Positions 33,994 through 44,470 of a DNA stretch of 64,000 bases are shown in pieces; within the stretch, counting starts at the first letter, position 1; each line of letters opens with the position of its first letter. Both the position numbers and the translations under genes were made by a program. This DNA comes from Augochlora pura. Taxonomy: Eukaryota; Arthropoda; Insecta; Hymenoptera; Halictidae. The notes under the pieces were generated by a model. That model saw only the letters and a program-made list of their open reading frames with translations. It had not been told where the DNA came from and searched no databases. The stretch covers positions 9,548,001 to 9,612,000 of the forward strand of contig NC_135782.1 in assembly GCF_028453695.1 (NCBI RefSeq). Direction: 5' to 3'.

Positions 33994-34230
33994 GAATGTT
34001 CTCAGAAATTGAAAGACATTCTTTCAGAGCCTAAAATAATAATCTATCTCGTTGGAAATAAAATAAATATCACAAATGTATGATTTTTTTTCCATCTAAA
34101 ATGGACGTTTTTACCTCTCGTCGGGTCAACCTTGACCCTGCCTGACTGAGACGACCTTTTATATTCTATACAAGGGTATATTTGTCGTTTATAATCTTGG
34201 AATACGTTTATTGTTACATCTACATAAAAT
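33994..34230. other. Mixed spacer next to the retrotransposon relic
   Basis: The 94-codon - strand frame at 34044-34328 is antisense to the RNase H relic and not credible. The repeated strings GGGTCAACCTTGACCC (34120-34135) and, after the relic, GGGTCTATTTGGACCC (34682-34697) are two short palindromes of the same form, about 560 bp apart. They may mark the ends of a larger decayed element. Confidence 0.4.
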
Positions 34231-34550
34231 ATGTTCCCGAAGAAACGACTCGCTGAAAATGCACGCGAGAAGTGCATCGTACGAGCACCGACTTCGCCAA
34301 GCACATTTTCTGCATTAGAAACAGCCAATTTTCGAGACCCAATTATTCAAGTAATTGTCAAGAGATGCGATGAAATTCTATCAAAGAATCAAACAATAGA
34401 AATTCTTGGCCGTGTTCCAGCTCATGCCGGAGTCAAAGGAAAAGGAACAGCTGACCAAGTTGCAAAGTAGTGCTCGACGGAAAAAAAGAGAGAATCCTCC
34501 AGAGTGCAACAGATGCAACGCGGCGTAACATCAAACACGTCGAGGACATC
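34231..34550 (+). pseudogene. Non-LTR retrotransposon RNase H fragment, broken
   Basis: In a 79-residue frame (34231-34470), residues 26-79 resemble the C-terminal half of the RNase H domain of jockey/R1-type non-LTR retrotransposons. ALETANFRDPIIQVI fits the helix region. VPAHAGVKGKGTADQVAK matches the W-x-P-x-H-x-G-x-x-G-N-x-x-A-D-x-x-A-K signature, keeping His65 and the catalytic Asp75. The W is Arg and the GNE triad is changed. A stop follows at once. In another frame CNRC (34505-34516) could be the Cys-rich tail seen after RNase H. No reverse transcriptase is found nearby. It is a dead fragment; the exact clade is not resolved. Confidence 0.7.
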
Positions 34551-34737
34551 TCAAAGAGGTAACTTTGAATCGAAGCTTAATGAGAGAATGATATTGTTTT
34601 ACATGTCTATAGTATTATACGCGAGGGCTGCTGGTTCACACATGTCGCATTTATGCTGTCAACGCTCGGACGGCGAGACTCGGGTCTATTTGGACCCAGG
34701 ATATAAATATATTCTTATTTTTCTATCTATTTTTTGA

Positions 34738-36680
34738 CAATTGATTAAAATTATCGAGGATATCGTGGAGATTTACATAAAATCTCATGATTCTAGAAGA
34801 AGTACATTAAAAAATATGTTGCAAAAATTGTTAAATAAAATGATAAATTTTTCCAAGCATATTAAGCTATATTTTTGTGAAAAATCCTCTCGTAAAATAT
34901 GATAAAAATATTGTCAAATAGAAGCTATAAATTCTTCAAATATCACGCTACGCGTTACAATTATCAATAATTATATTCGCAAAATTAAGCTGATGTTTAT
35001 TACATAAAATACAACATCGTGGCTGTCACGTGACATTGCCAGCGAACGCGTTGAAATGTTTTATAACGCATTTTACAGTCGCTCGATCCAGGACGCCGGA
35101 AAAGCTGAAAAAGGAAAAGCGATTCGTAAAACAAGAGTTAAATGCGACATAAAAGTAAGCCTGTCTCGCCGAAGAGTTTACCGAGCGGCTTTATGCTAAA
35201 ACGCGCGACCGGACGCGGACAGCTTTTTAATTCGAGCCGCGGATGATATGGATAATTTGATTTCGCGGCGATCGCCATTCGGATTCAACGAGAGAGGAGG
35301 GAAACGACTCGGTCGGTGGGAATTTCAGCCTTATACTTTCCGCCTCGTCTCGGGCTGTACGTACCGGCTGACAGTCGAAAGAAGAAGTAAATCCAACGGT
35401 TGAATAATTTACCATACAAAGTACCGTGTCCGGATTACATTTAAATAATTAAATCGTCGAGATTCCGTGAGACTGCGTCGAACCCCTGATATATTGCTAC
35501 GCCCGGACTATTCCCACGTAATGGATACTTCGCAGTCAAGATGACGTAGTCCTAAACTAGCTCGGATACCTCTTATCCTCCGATTGCCCTTGTCAGTGAT
35601 TATCCTTTGACGCATACAGATACCTCCCGCACCGTTCACCAAGACCACTTTGAACTCCTGGAGGAACTAATACCCTTCTATTATTAATTCAAAATTAACA
35701 GCAAGTTGTTATAAAAGTAATCGACTGCGAATGAGTGCCATGTTTCATGCCAGATGCTCGATCGTCTTTCAAACTTTAAGTTTTAACTTTTATAGAATAA
35801 ACTTTAAATTTTACAGTCTCTCGACGAATTTTTTTTAACGACTGTTTTAGTGTTATTACTTTGTAATAATATGAATAATTGTGGAATTAGTAGTTGAGAT
35901 CTTATATTGCTTATAAGACAGAATGCTGCGGGGTTTATTTATTGCAGGTATTAATCAGTTTCCAAATCCTCTAATTATAAAAGGCATAAATATGATAAGA
36001 TTATAATTTTTATTATTTAGATTATTTATTTATTCATCCTCTAGGCGAATAATTATACTTAGAGATATGTCGGTTGTAACTGATCATATTGCAAGAATGA
36101 AATATAATATTCCAATATTCCTATCGTTCATTGAGTAATTTTAATTGAGTAATTTTATGTGGTTAATTTAGGATATAAATATTATATACTTATTTTAAAC
36201 TTTGAAGGTTTAAAGTTCAATTGGTCTTAATTTTTAGAATAAATATTTTATATATAAAATAGAGAGAAATAAGGAGAAATATCGTGCCTGAATAAACAGG
36301 AATAAATCGTAAATTTATTAATGAAATAATTTTTCTGATACTAATAAAAATCATGATAGACCTCCAAGGTTTCATTACAAGGTGGAATATTGACCCTAGA
36401 ATGAACCCCTTCGATTTTTCGACATAAGTAACAGTATAGGGTTGCAGGCGACCCAAAATAAGATCATGAAAATTCAAATACTATTTATTATGTTCAAAAT
36501 ATAAAAGAAACCAAAACCTCGATACAGATTTGTTAATAAATATTTTATTTTGTTGTTTTATAAAGTACAACATCAATTAAAAGAAGAAGAAGAAGAATCT
36601 CAATATTTTAGTATTTATTTAAATATTTAGAAAAATCTTGCCAGCAACCCCAAGGGGTGGTTCGAGGATCAACAATGATT
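34738..36680. other. No gene seen; AT-rich around a CpG-rich block
   Basis: Positions 35040-35680 are CpG-rich and the rest is AT-rich. The only frames (35227-35415 and 36217-36477, -) are under 90 codons and unrecognised; the second is hydrophobic because it is AT-rich. Confidence 0.5.
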
Positions 36681-37555
36681 CCAAATAGTCATTTCTTAAG
36701 ATCTGGTATCAATCCCGCGAATGGACCCACCCTAGCACCAGTTGGAAACTCAAAAGTAGGCACAGGTGATGAGGAGTAGGTAACATTCATCACACTCGCC
36801 GACATTTTCGACGCTACACCCCTTATCGTCTCGCTGGAAGCCAGACGGTTTTTCGAACGGATCTGGCTGTTCAAACAGAGCGCGTTTCGATACCTCGCTC
36901 GAAATCGTCGGCGTTCCCGTCGCTTTCGCGGAAAGTTTCGCCGTTGTTCCCGAGGTGTGCGCGATATCCAAGATGGCGGGACGCGAACGGGACGAGCCGT
37001 AATTAATATTTAAGCGACTGCCTCGTACCCGCGAGGCCGGGTGGGGTTCGACGCGGAGCAGACGGCGGCCTTAGCCCGATCTCGTCCAAGTTGCCGCGAT
37101 GAATAAATCGGGCGCTGTTGCTTTCTCTGATAATATAATCGTCCCGCTCCTTTTTATGGAAAACGCCGTCGTCCGCGTATTTGCCGTAAATTTATTCCGG
37201 CGCGGCGCGGCGCTCGCGCGCGGCCCCCGCTTGAAAATTCTGTGCATCGCCGGTCTATTGATTGCGAAACTTTCGTACAATGTTGATGCAAGAAAGTCTG
37301 AAGGGCCCGGCGCTAATATCAAGTATCCGCTGCTCTTCGCCCTTTTCAAAGTAGTTTCCATAAACACGGCGGCCCGGCAACTTTTCCAACGGGCCGAGCA
37401 ACTTTTCCTTCTTGTTGCCTATTCTTTTTTCCCCTCCTATTGTTGTTTCCCTCGGCCGATGTTCCCCGCGATAGACTTGTATCTGGCCTTGCGTCGCCCC
37501 GACTTGTAGTCTCAAGGTCATAATGTTATATCCCTCCTTTTGACCCGAACTCCTT
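36681..37555. other. CpG-rich block with a Pho/YY1-like site, no gene called
   Basis: Opposite-strand frames overlap at 36689-36971 and 37071-37569 (up to 136 codons) and show no known motif. AAGATGGCGG at 36970-36979 matches the core of the Pho/YY1 site often found near promoters. Together with the CpG richness this makes the block a weak promoter candidate only. Confidence 0.4.
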
Positions 37556-37788
37556 TTAACACTTTCCACACGAAGCTATTTTAACTGTAAATCTGAAGTA
37601 ATTCTTCTGGCGCAAATTATTACCATTCTGTGCAACAAAGTGTACTTTTATGCATACGAAGTTGATTCCTGTGGCTCGTACTAACGCTATCACTATTTGA
37701 CAATTTTTTAAATTTAAGCTTTGTTAGTGTAAACATTATCTTGGGTCGTGATAGGACAATTTTAATGCCACGCGAGTGAAAGGGTTAA
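37556..37788 (+). mobile_element. TTAA element family A, copy A4
   Basis: Bounded by TTAA 37556-37559 (TTAACACTTTCCACACG) and 37785-37788 (CGCGAGTGAAAGGG). The interior follows A1 (GCTATTTTAACTGTAAAT, TTTTATGCATACGAA, TTTGACAATTTTTTAAAT). The hairpin region has been lost. Confidence 0.8.
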
Positions 37789-37992
37789 TATTCGTTGCAG
37801 CGTTATGAAACAAAAGTATACTTTTTATCGGAAAGGAACACTTTTTCGATATTTTATGCAGGGTGAGTCATTTTTCTTAAAAATTATGTAGTGCATAGGT
37901 AATTAACGCGGATTACTTTTATTTTATATAAAGATTCGCTTTTTACAGTTGATATGATCAAACCTGATTTTATTAAAATGATATTGTATTTA

Positions 37993-38233
37993 TTAACACG
38001 TTGACCGCATCACTCAAATATGGGTGACACTAATTTCTGACTAATCTTGAAAATTCATTTTTATTGTAATATATTTGAACGAATTGGATTTGACTAGAGA
38101 GTGTTTCGAATGTTAAAGAGTTCTAATGCCACCCCCTATGATAAATATTATCTTTCTAGTTTTGCTTTAATCAATTAAATTACTTCAGCTATGTGGAACT
38201 TTATTGGCCTATTGCCAGCACTGAACGTCTTAA
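37993..38233 (+). mobile_element. TTAA element family D, copy D3
   Basis: TTAACACGTTGACCGC at 37993 and CAGCACTGAACGTC plus TTAA at 38230-38233. It is 241 bp and full-length, with the internal TTAA at about 38170 unoccupied. The right flank is directly followed by a 15 bp tandem array. Confidence 0.85.
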
Positions 38234-38240
38234 TACTATA

Positions 38241-38315
38241 TTTATTAATATTATATTTATTAATATTATATTTATTAATATTACATTTATTAATATTACA
38301 TTTATTAATATTATG
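38241..38315. repeat. 15 bp tandem repeat, five copies
   Basis: TTTATTAATATTATA-type units start at 38241, 38256, 38271, 38286 and 38301, an exact 15 bp period, with one T-to-C variant in two units. It adjoins the right terminus of D3. A + strand frame through it shows a five-residue repeat, a by-product of the 15 bp period. Confidence 0.9.
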
Positions 38316-38943
38316 TTAATAGGCAAACATAACAAAAAATGGGTCATTCATTTACATACAACATTCCCCTTTTTCTGTACCTTTTTAATCCGGCGACTCG
38401 AAAATTGGGTCAGGCACGATAATTGGGACATTTATCCTACACGAGGCCTAATCGCGGTGTCCGAGACGCTGCAGGATATTTCACGCGTCGGGCCCATCCT
38501 TCTGATCTATATGTATACTCGACGCGACGGTCGACCGGTTATTGGAAAAACAGACACGGAACTTCGATTGATGTTCCACGGCGAACTCGGCGTAATTGTC
38601 GTCGAACTTCCCGCCGGCCGACCAAATACCCTGAGGTAAAGAGCGGCCGGAGAGAGTAAAGTTTCGGGAAAGGTATACAATGTACTCGAATACATTAAAA
38701 ATTATTCACGGTTCGAAGTTATACAGTCATTTTCCGCTCTGATCGGTACGAACTTCGGCGACTTCAATGGACTTTCTTGGTCACGGAGACGGAGACCCTT
38801 CTCCAACTTGTCGTTGTCGTTTTCTGTTCCGGGCACGGAGGTCCAGGGACTAAGTACCTCGAGCCCGAGGCCTGCTACTTTCTGACAAACGACGTAATAA
38901 CGCGTGAATTATCGCGCGATCTTCGTTCAAGTCGATCCTCGAT
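38316..38943. other. Mixed to CpG-rich stretch, no gene called
   Basis: The 148-codon frame at 38193-38639 (+) runs through element D3's end and the 15 bp array, so it is not a gene. Nothing else is recognised. Confidence 0.5.
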
Positions 38944-39146
38944 TTAATCCTTTCCACTCGAGCGGTGGCTCTGAGGCCCCAGTTAAATTGGTCTATGACG
39001 TTCTAAGATCATTTTTGTACCAACAAAATTTAGGTTTCAAAGATTATTAAATAGACATACTGTTATATAAGTGACAGTGAAATACTATGAGTGAAGAAAA
39101 TTATTTCCGATTCACAGTGAAAATGGCTTCGAATGCAAAGGGTTAA
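38944..39146 (-). mobile_element. TTAA element family A, copy A5
   Basis: The reverse-oriented copy runs from TTAA 38944-38947 (CCTTTCCACTCGAG) to TTAA 39143-39146 (CGAATGCAAAGGG). It retains AAAATGGCTTCGAATGCAAA at the right end, matching A3. It is shorter than A1 through internal deletion. Confidence 0.75.
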
Positions 39147-39996
39147 GTATGACGTGCGAAACTCGAGATTGACTTTCGAAGAAGAATTCACTCGTGCAGC
39201 GTCTCGAAATGAATATTATTTGATTGTGTATTTTCTATTATCAAATAATTTTGTCACCACATTCTGCTCCTTATAAAGTAAAAGAATAATTCATGTTAGA
39301 AATAATTTTTCAATCACTGTTTCATTCTGTTTTTTATCAAGCAAATATGTCGTGGCAACGTGCTCGAATAATCTGCAAAGGTGGAGAATAAATATCATCT
39401 TCATGGTTCTCATAAAATTCAGATGACCAAGGATTTCGCAAGTTAGTTGCAAGAAAACGACAACCTCCACTAATAATACAAAGCATAATTTGTATTATAA
39501 TTAAGTAAAAAGGAATTAATATCAATATACAATTTATTTTATTTGACTTCTTTTATTTTCATTTCTTTTCATAACTTTTTGATCAGTATATTAACACGAT
39601 AACTGTAATATCGTCTATACGTGGACATCTAGCTAACAGAATTACTTGCTCATATTTGTTAAATATAATATATTCACTGTGCAAGATTTAGGATTTATTC
39701 GTTCAACTGTACGATTTCTTTTATAGTGTATGCTTCAGCGAAGAAGTTTGGAAAGCAAATTTCTCACAAAAAGATTTCTATAACATATCCATAAAAATGT
39801 GAAGGAAAAACTCAAAAACCAGCCATTCTGACTGATTTGATGGTTCTAGCGTTAAACAATATATTTCGAACAAAATATTTCGCCAGAAAACAAAATATTT
39901 CACTGAATAATTCGTCCCGTTTTCACGGAATTATTCATTCAATTTGCCCGTCGAAGCGTCGATACATTCGCGAATCGAAATTCGCGCATTCACTAT
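39147..39996. other. AT-rich spacer, no gene called
   Basis: A 62-codon frame on the - strand (39337-39525) stands out slightly because it lies in AT-rich DNA. It reads as ordinary protein-like text (segment RNPWSSEFYENHEDDIYSPP), but no family is recognised and it may be chance. Confidence 0.4.
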
Positions 39997-40863
39997 TTAA
40001 CCCTTTGCGGACGAGTGTCGGCATATAGCCGCCCAATTCTCGCGCTGCTGCTGCGCACGTCTGTCATCCTAAACGATAAGATACGCATGAGGATTACTAG
40101 CCTAAGAAGTCTAGTTGCCTCTCAATGAAATTAGAGACTTTTAGCAATGAAGTATCATCTTGCATATGAGCCGCCCAGTGCACACATCGATTAACTCCAC
40201 TTTTTGAAAAATCTTAAATTTAAGTGTCAAAGCACTTGGTATAGTCATAACTTTTTATATTTATAATAACTTTCCTGAATAATAAAGATTATCACCATTA
40301 AACGGCAAAATTTTTTTTCTTTCTTTTTTTTTTTGGCTATTCTTTCTTGTTAATTTTATACATTAAATAATATTAATTTTATACATTAAATTATACGTTA
40401 AATGAAAGCTATATCTGTATTTATTCATTCTACATTATATATGTGAATCTATGTTATAACAGGAATTTTAAAAATCAATGTACATCATTTCATCGCGTTT
40501 CTCGACTTTTTGTTTTATGGAGTTAGTCGATGTGTGCACTGAACGGCTCATATAATGTAAACTTTCAATGTGAGACTATGGTAGGGTCAGAACGAATTTC
40601 AGTTTGTCAAATCAGTCTTTCAGTATCCCTGCCATAAAAATCGGCAAAGTTTTACACATTTTCCATATCTTATAACATCCTGCACACGACTAAATTTGTT
40701 TGTTTATGACTTTGTTGGATTTCATGAAAAAGTTATTTGAATAAAGCTTTAGTGTTTCTAACGCAAACGTGCGACATGAATATTTTCTTTACTTCGTGCT
40801 CCAATACCTGTCGTCCACAGCGACGCTCGCCCGTCGAGTGTGTCTCCGTCCGCAAAGGGTTAA
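39997..40863 (+). mobile_element. 867 bp TTAA element with nested mariner-type insert
   Basis: TTAA at 39997-40000 and 40860-40863 flank identical inverted termini (TTAACCCTTTGCGGACG and its complement, 17 bp). No frame of note lies inside. Without the nested 384 bp element and its TA duplication the host element would be about 480 bp. piggyBac-type target and ends, non-autonomous. Confidence 0.8.
40167..40550 (+). mobile_element. 384 bp Tc1/mariner-type MITE nested in TTAA element
   Basis: Terminal inverted repeats of 33 bp (left 40167-40199, starting TGAGCCGCCCAGTGCACACA) match at 30 of 33 positions. They are flanked by TA on both sides (40165-40166 and 40551-40552), the target duplication of the Tc1/mariner superfamily. 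The interior is AT-rich with T-runs and no transposase frame. Its place inside the larger element shows that it arrived later. Confidence 0.8.
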
Positions 40864-43800
40864 TGGAAAAATGTCAGATTTTCCAGTCGCTTAGGAGCTC
40901 GGAGGAGCCCTGTTCATTGGACAGCGAGTCATTGTCGTTAAGGCGGACATCGATGCTTAAGCATGAACATCGGCGTCGTTGTAGCGGAACGCGTATTGTC
41001 GAAGTGTGCATTCCGCTTGTTCCCAGCGGAACTTCGAAACTTGCTGCGCGCCCGGTTATTCGGGACAACAGTCGCTTGCAACAGAATGCACTTCGCGTAG
41101 ACACGAAATCCGCCTACGCAATGGCGCGCGTAGAATCACACGGTCCCACGGTTCCTCCCGGCATCGGAATAATATTTATACGGTGAATAATTCTGTTTGG
41201 ACGAAAACCCCAACCCGCGGGAACCCCGCGGCGCGCATGAATGAAACGCAATCTGTTTTTGGTTCGGAGCGTAGAACCGAACGCGGAATCCATTGTCCTG
41301 TTTTATCGCGCGATATCCCGTTGCCGATGAAAACTGAGCACGTCGCGTCGGAAAGACGACTTCCACATAGCTCTTGCTAACGCCAGGGTGCCGTCGAAGG
41401 GCGTGAAAATTACTTGTCTGCCATCTTGTATTAGGTCTATCGGAAAATTGTGTTCGCTAATGTCAGTTTATTTGCGACGTGTATTTTACAAAAGTGATAT
41501 TCATAAATCGCCATCGCGCTCGTAACAGGGCATGGGTTACGATTATATTAAATTATTATAATAATACAGTAAATATTAGGTGCGTACAAAATTTATTGTT
41601 TTCTTTCTTTTTAAGAGCGGGTAGAATTTTCCGGTAGACCTAATATAATCAGACTGCAACTATTACAAAACTTAGAAACCAATTAGAGACTTTGTTATTT
41701 TTTTAATAACTTTTATGAGTTAAAAATGGAACCTTGGTACTATTCAGGCCTTTAAATTGATTTATACAGTCTACTTATAATGATAACTTATGCATTTAAT
41801 ACATTTTAATTTGTAAGGTTTTGCATAACTTTCTTTTTAAAAATATGTGAATTGCGCAAAGCAGGCTATGTTATTTATAATTTCAGAAGTTTTTCGCATT
41901 ATTTCTATATAGTTAAAATACACTTCTTCAGACAAAAATTGAATGCGCAAGTTCGTGCTTACAAGCGATGCGACGCTACGAAGATTTATAACTATATTAA
42001 TATCAAGAGACTTTATCGTTAATATAAAAATCTTGTCGAACTGTCTGAATGTTCAATAAGAGCTCCCCTAAAGTGTCGAAAAAGTTCAGCTTATAGAGAA
42101 GAAAATTCCGAATGTTCCCGAGACAGATTCCTCCCCCCGAGAAGACTACAGAGTATCGCGGCGCGCGCTTGCAATCACCGGCGAATCTGTGCGCGAGAAT
42201 GAGCGCATGCCAGAGGAGGAAGCGCAAGCAGGCTACCCGGGAGGAAGTTACGTCGGACGACCGTGTTCTTCCGCGCGGTTCGTCGTTCGCCGCAGGAACG
42301 ACGTCGAATACTTTCGGTTCGGAACTATTACTTTCGCGTGGCGCGGCGTCGCGGTACACGGGAGGGGAAAGGACAAATGCTTTCGTTCCGTTGACGGAAC
42401 ACACGGCTAGAAGCACGCGGGTCTCTCCCGGCTTTATCTTCGAGGCGATAAACTTTCCCCCGGAATTAAAGTAAAACGCGAAATATCGCGGTCGCCGGGG
42501 CCGTTGCAGCGCGAGGCGCCGCGCGCGGATGTAACCATTACCGCGAAGACCGTGCGTTTCCTTGAGGAAATTCGTTTCTCCGTTTTCCACCTGCAAACCG
42601 GAATGCATGGCCGTCCGACCTACCGGAAAAAAAGCCGGGGCGAAGAAAAAGGAACGGAGAGGCCGGCGGAGGAAGGGTGGCTGCCTGGCTGGCTGGATAT
42701 ACCGGGTGGCCCCCGCGAAGAAACGTCGGGAACGACTCACGCGTAGCTTCTTTTAGTGGCTCGTAATTCAGCGAGAGCTTTTCTCGAATTCCCGGCGGCA
42801 CGGCGCTGGCTGCGGCTCGGATACAAATTTCGCCACGCACATTCCCATGGAAACCGGCCATTATGACGGCAGTCGTCGCGGGAACGCCACGGATGGGATA
42901 CCGGGCGCCGCGTTTCGCCAATGTATCAGATGGGGAGGAATTCTATGAAGTTTATTCAGTCTTCGAGGCTGCGGAGATATTCCGCCCTTTCTACGCGCGT
43001 TTGCTTGCTTTTACGGGGAAGCGATAAATTTCGGAGTTGTTAGATAAAGCGAAGGTAAGGGAGAACCACCGTGAATGGAACACGTATTGAATAGAACGTT
43101 GTCATTATTTTAAAAATTCTGGATAGCTCTGTGATAAAATTGTGCTCGTCTTGGAATCGTATTTAATCGCGTATCTATGAACGAATGTAATACGAAGCGA
43201 CGTTAATTAACGTATAAATATGTTGGACGTTTGAAAATATATATTTTCTTCTATTCTCGTAATCTTGTCTGCTACTTTTGCGTGGATTTTTATTCGTTGC
43301 ACTTGATCAGGTATTTCTTCATAATAATTAATACTGCAATCTAGTCAAAATTCTTGATTTTTTCTTTTACAGTTTTTGATATTATAACAACGCTTTTCTC
43401 GGAAATGCTTATGCGAATTTTATTTTTGAAGCATACATTAGAATTAAAATCGTAAGACGTTTAAATAAATCCAATCTTGTCATTGTTATAAAATAGTATA
43501 TATTGACTCATACTTAGGACTTGGTTATTTTAGTGCTATTTATGTTAATTTTTAATGATCTTACTAAGTTTACAAATGGATATTTTTAATAGATGCTTTC
43601 ACCTCCTCCGCTATTTCCAAATTATCTCGGTGAAATCTAAAACCGGCGACGTAAATGAGACGTGTTCGTTGTAGTTTCTGTCGCAGATGTAACATAAACG
43701 CGCCCTAACGAAATAGAAGTCTGACTATTCTCTAACTATACTACTGCGTGCAAGGTGAGACACGCAATTAAGCTACTTTAAAGAACTTCTGCCTGTTATT

Positions 43801-43992
43801 AAGTCATCTACACGACCTTCTCATTTTCCGACTGCGAAATTATTTATTCTTGAGCTGAAATTTGATCAGAATTACTAAAAGTTGCTTCTTTACAACTTAA
43901 TTATCTCGGCTCGAAAATTTTATCCTCATCGTTCTCGCTGTTTAATTTGATATTAAATACAAGCTTGAGATTGTACTGTTCTCCTATCAGGA
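40864..43992. other. CpG-rich blocks, long overlapping frames, no gene called
   Basis: CpG-rich at 40864-41420 and 42080-43030, otherwise AT-rich. The longest open frame of the window is here: 245 codons on the - strand (42003-42740). It opposes four + strand frames of 64-120 codons and one more in another - phase over the same bases. It has no recognised domain, its composition is Arg/Pro/Ser-rich as expected of CpG-rich DNA, and it contains no convincing splice signals. An unrecognised exon remains possible but unsupported. Confidence 0.45.
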
Positions 43993-44470
43993 TTAACCCT
44001 TTACGGCCGTATTAAATGCATACATGGGTATCATGCTGGTTAAAATTAATTTTTTATGAAGCAATTGATTAATTACATAAATAATTGTTAAATACATTAG
44101 TAGATTAATAGACTAATTTTCGTTGTACATAACATGCAGGAAAAACAGCATGTATTTTTAAAGTTCAGATATATCTAACGCAATAATACGCTTTAATTTT
44201 GTGTATAAATAAAAATAATTAAATAATTTTAGTGACTGAGAGTAGTCATACCAGACTCTTGACAAAGATTTCATACATACTGCTAAATATAAATTTTACG
44301 TATTTCTCTCACATCGAAATAAAATTTGATTCACCTGTTATTAAAATCGAAGAATAAATGTAGATAAAAACAGACAGTAATAAAAAATTCCATCATTTTC
44401 TTAAAGAACTTAGTGAGACAGTGTGATTTCAAGTAAAAGAAATCATAACGCAAAGCTGATTAAACAAACA
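43993..44470 (+). mobile_element. Degraded TTAA element remnants (unassigned end; family E relic)
   Basis: TTAACCCTTTACGGCCG at 43993 is a good TTAA-element left end, but no matching right end was found. From about 44233 to 44440 the sequence resembles the interior of E1 (GACTCTTGACAAAGATTTCAT; TCGAAATAAAATTTGATTC), so a decayed family E body lies just downstream. The two may or may not be one element. Confidence 0.45.

Noticed and set aside
42003..42740. 245-codon open frame, the longest of the window
   Set aside because: It is CpG-rich, Arg/Pro/Ser-rich and overlapped by several open frames on the other strand. No known domain and no convincing exon boundaries.
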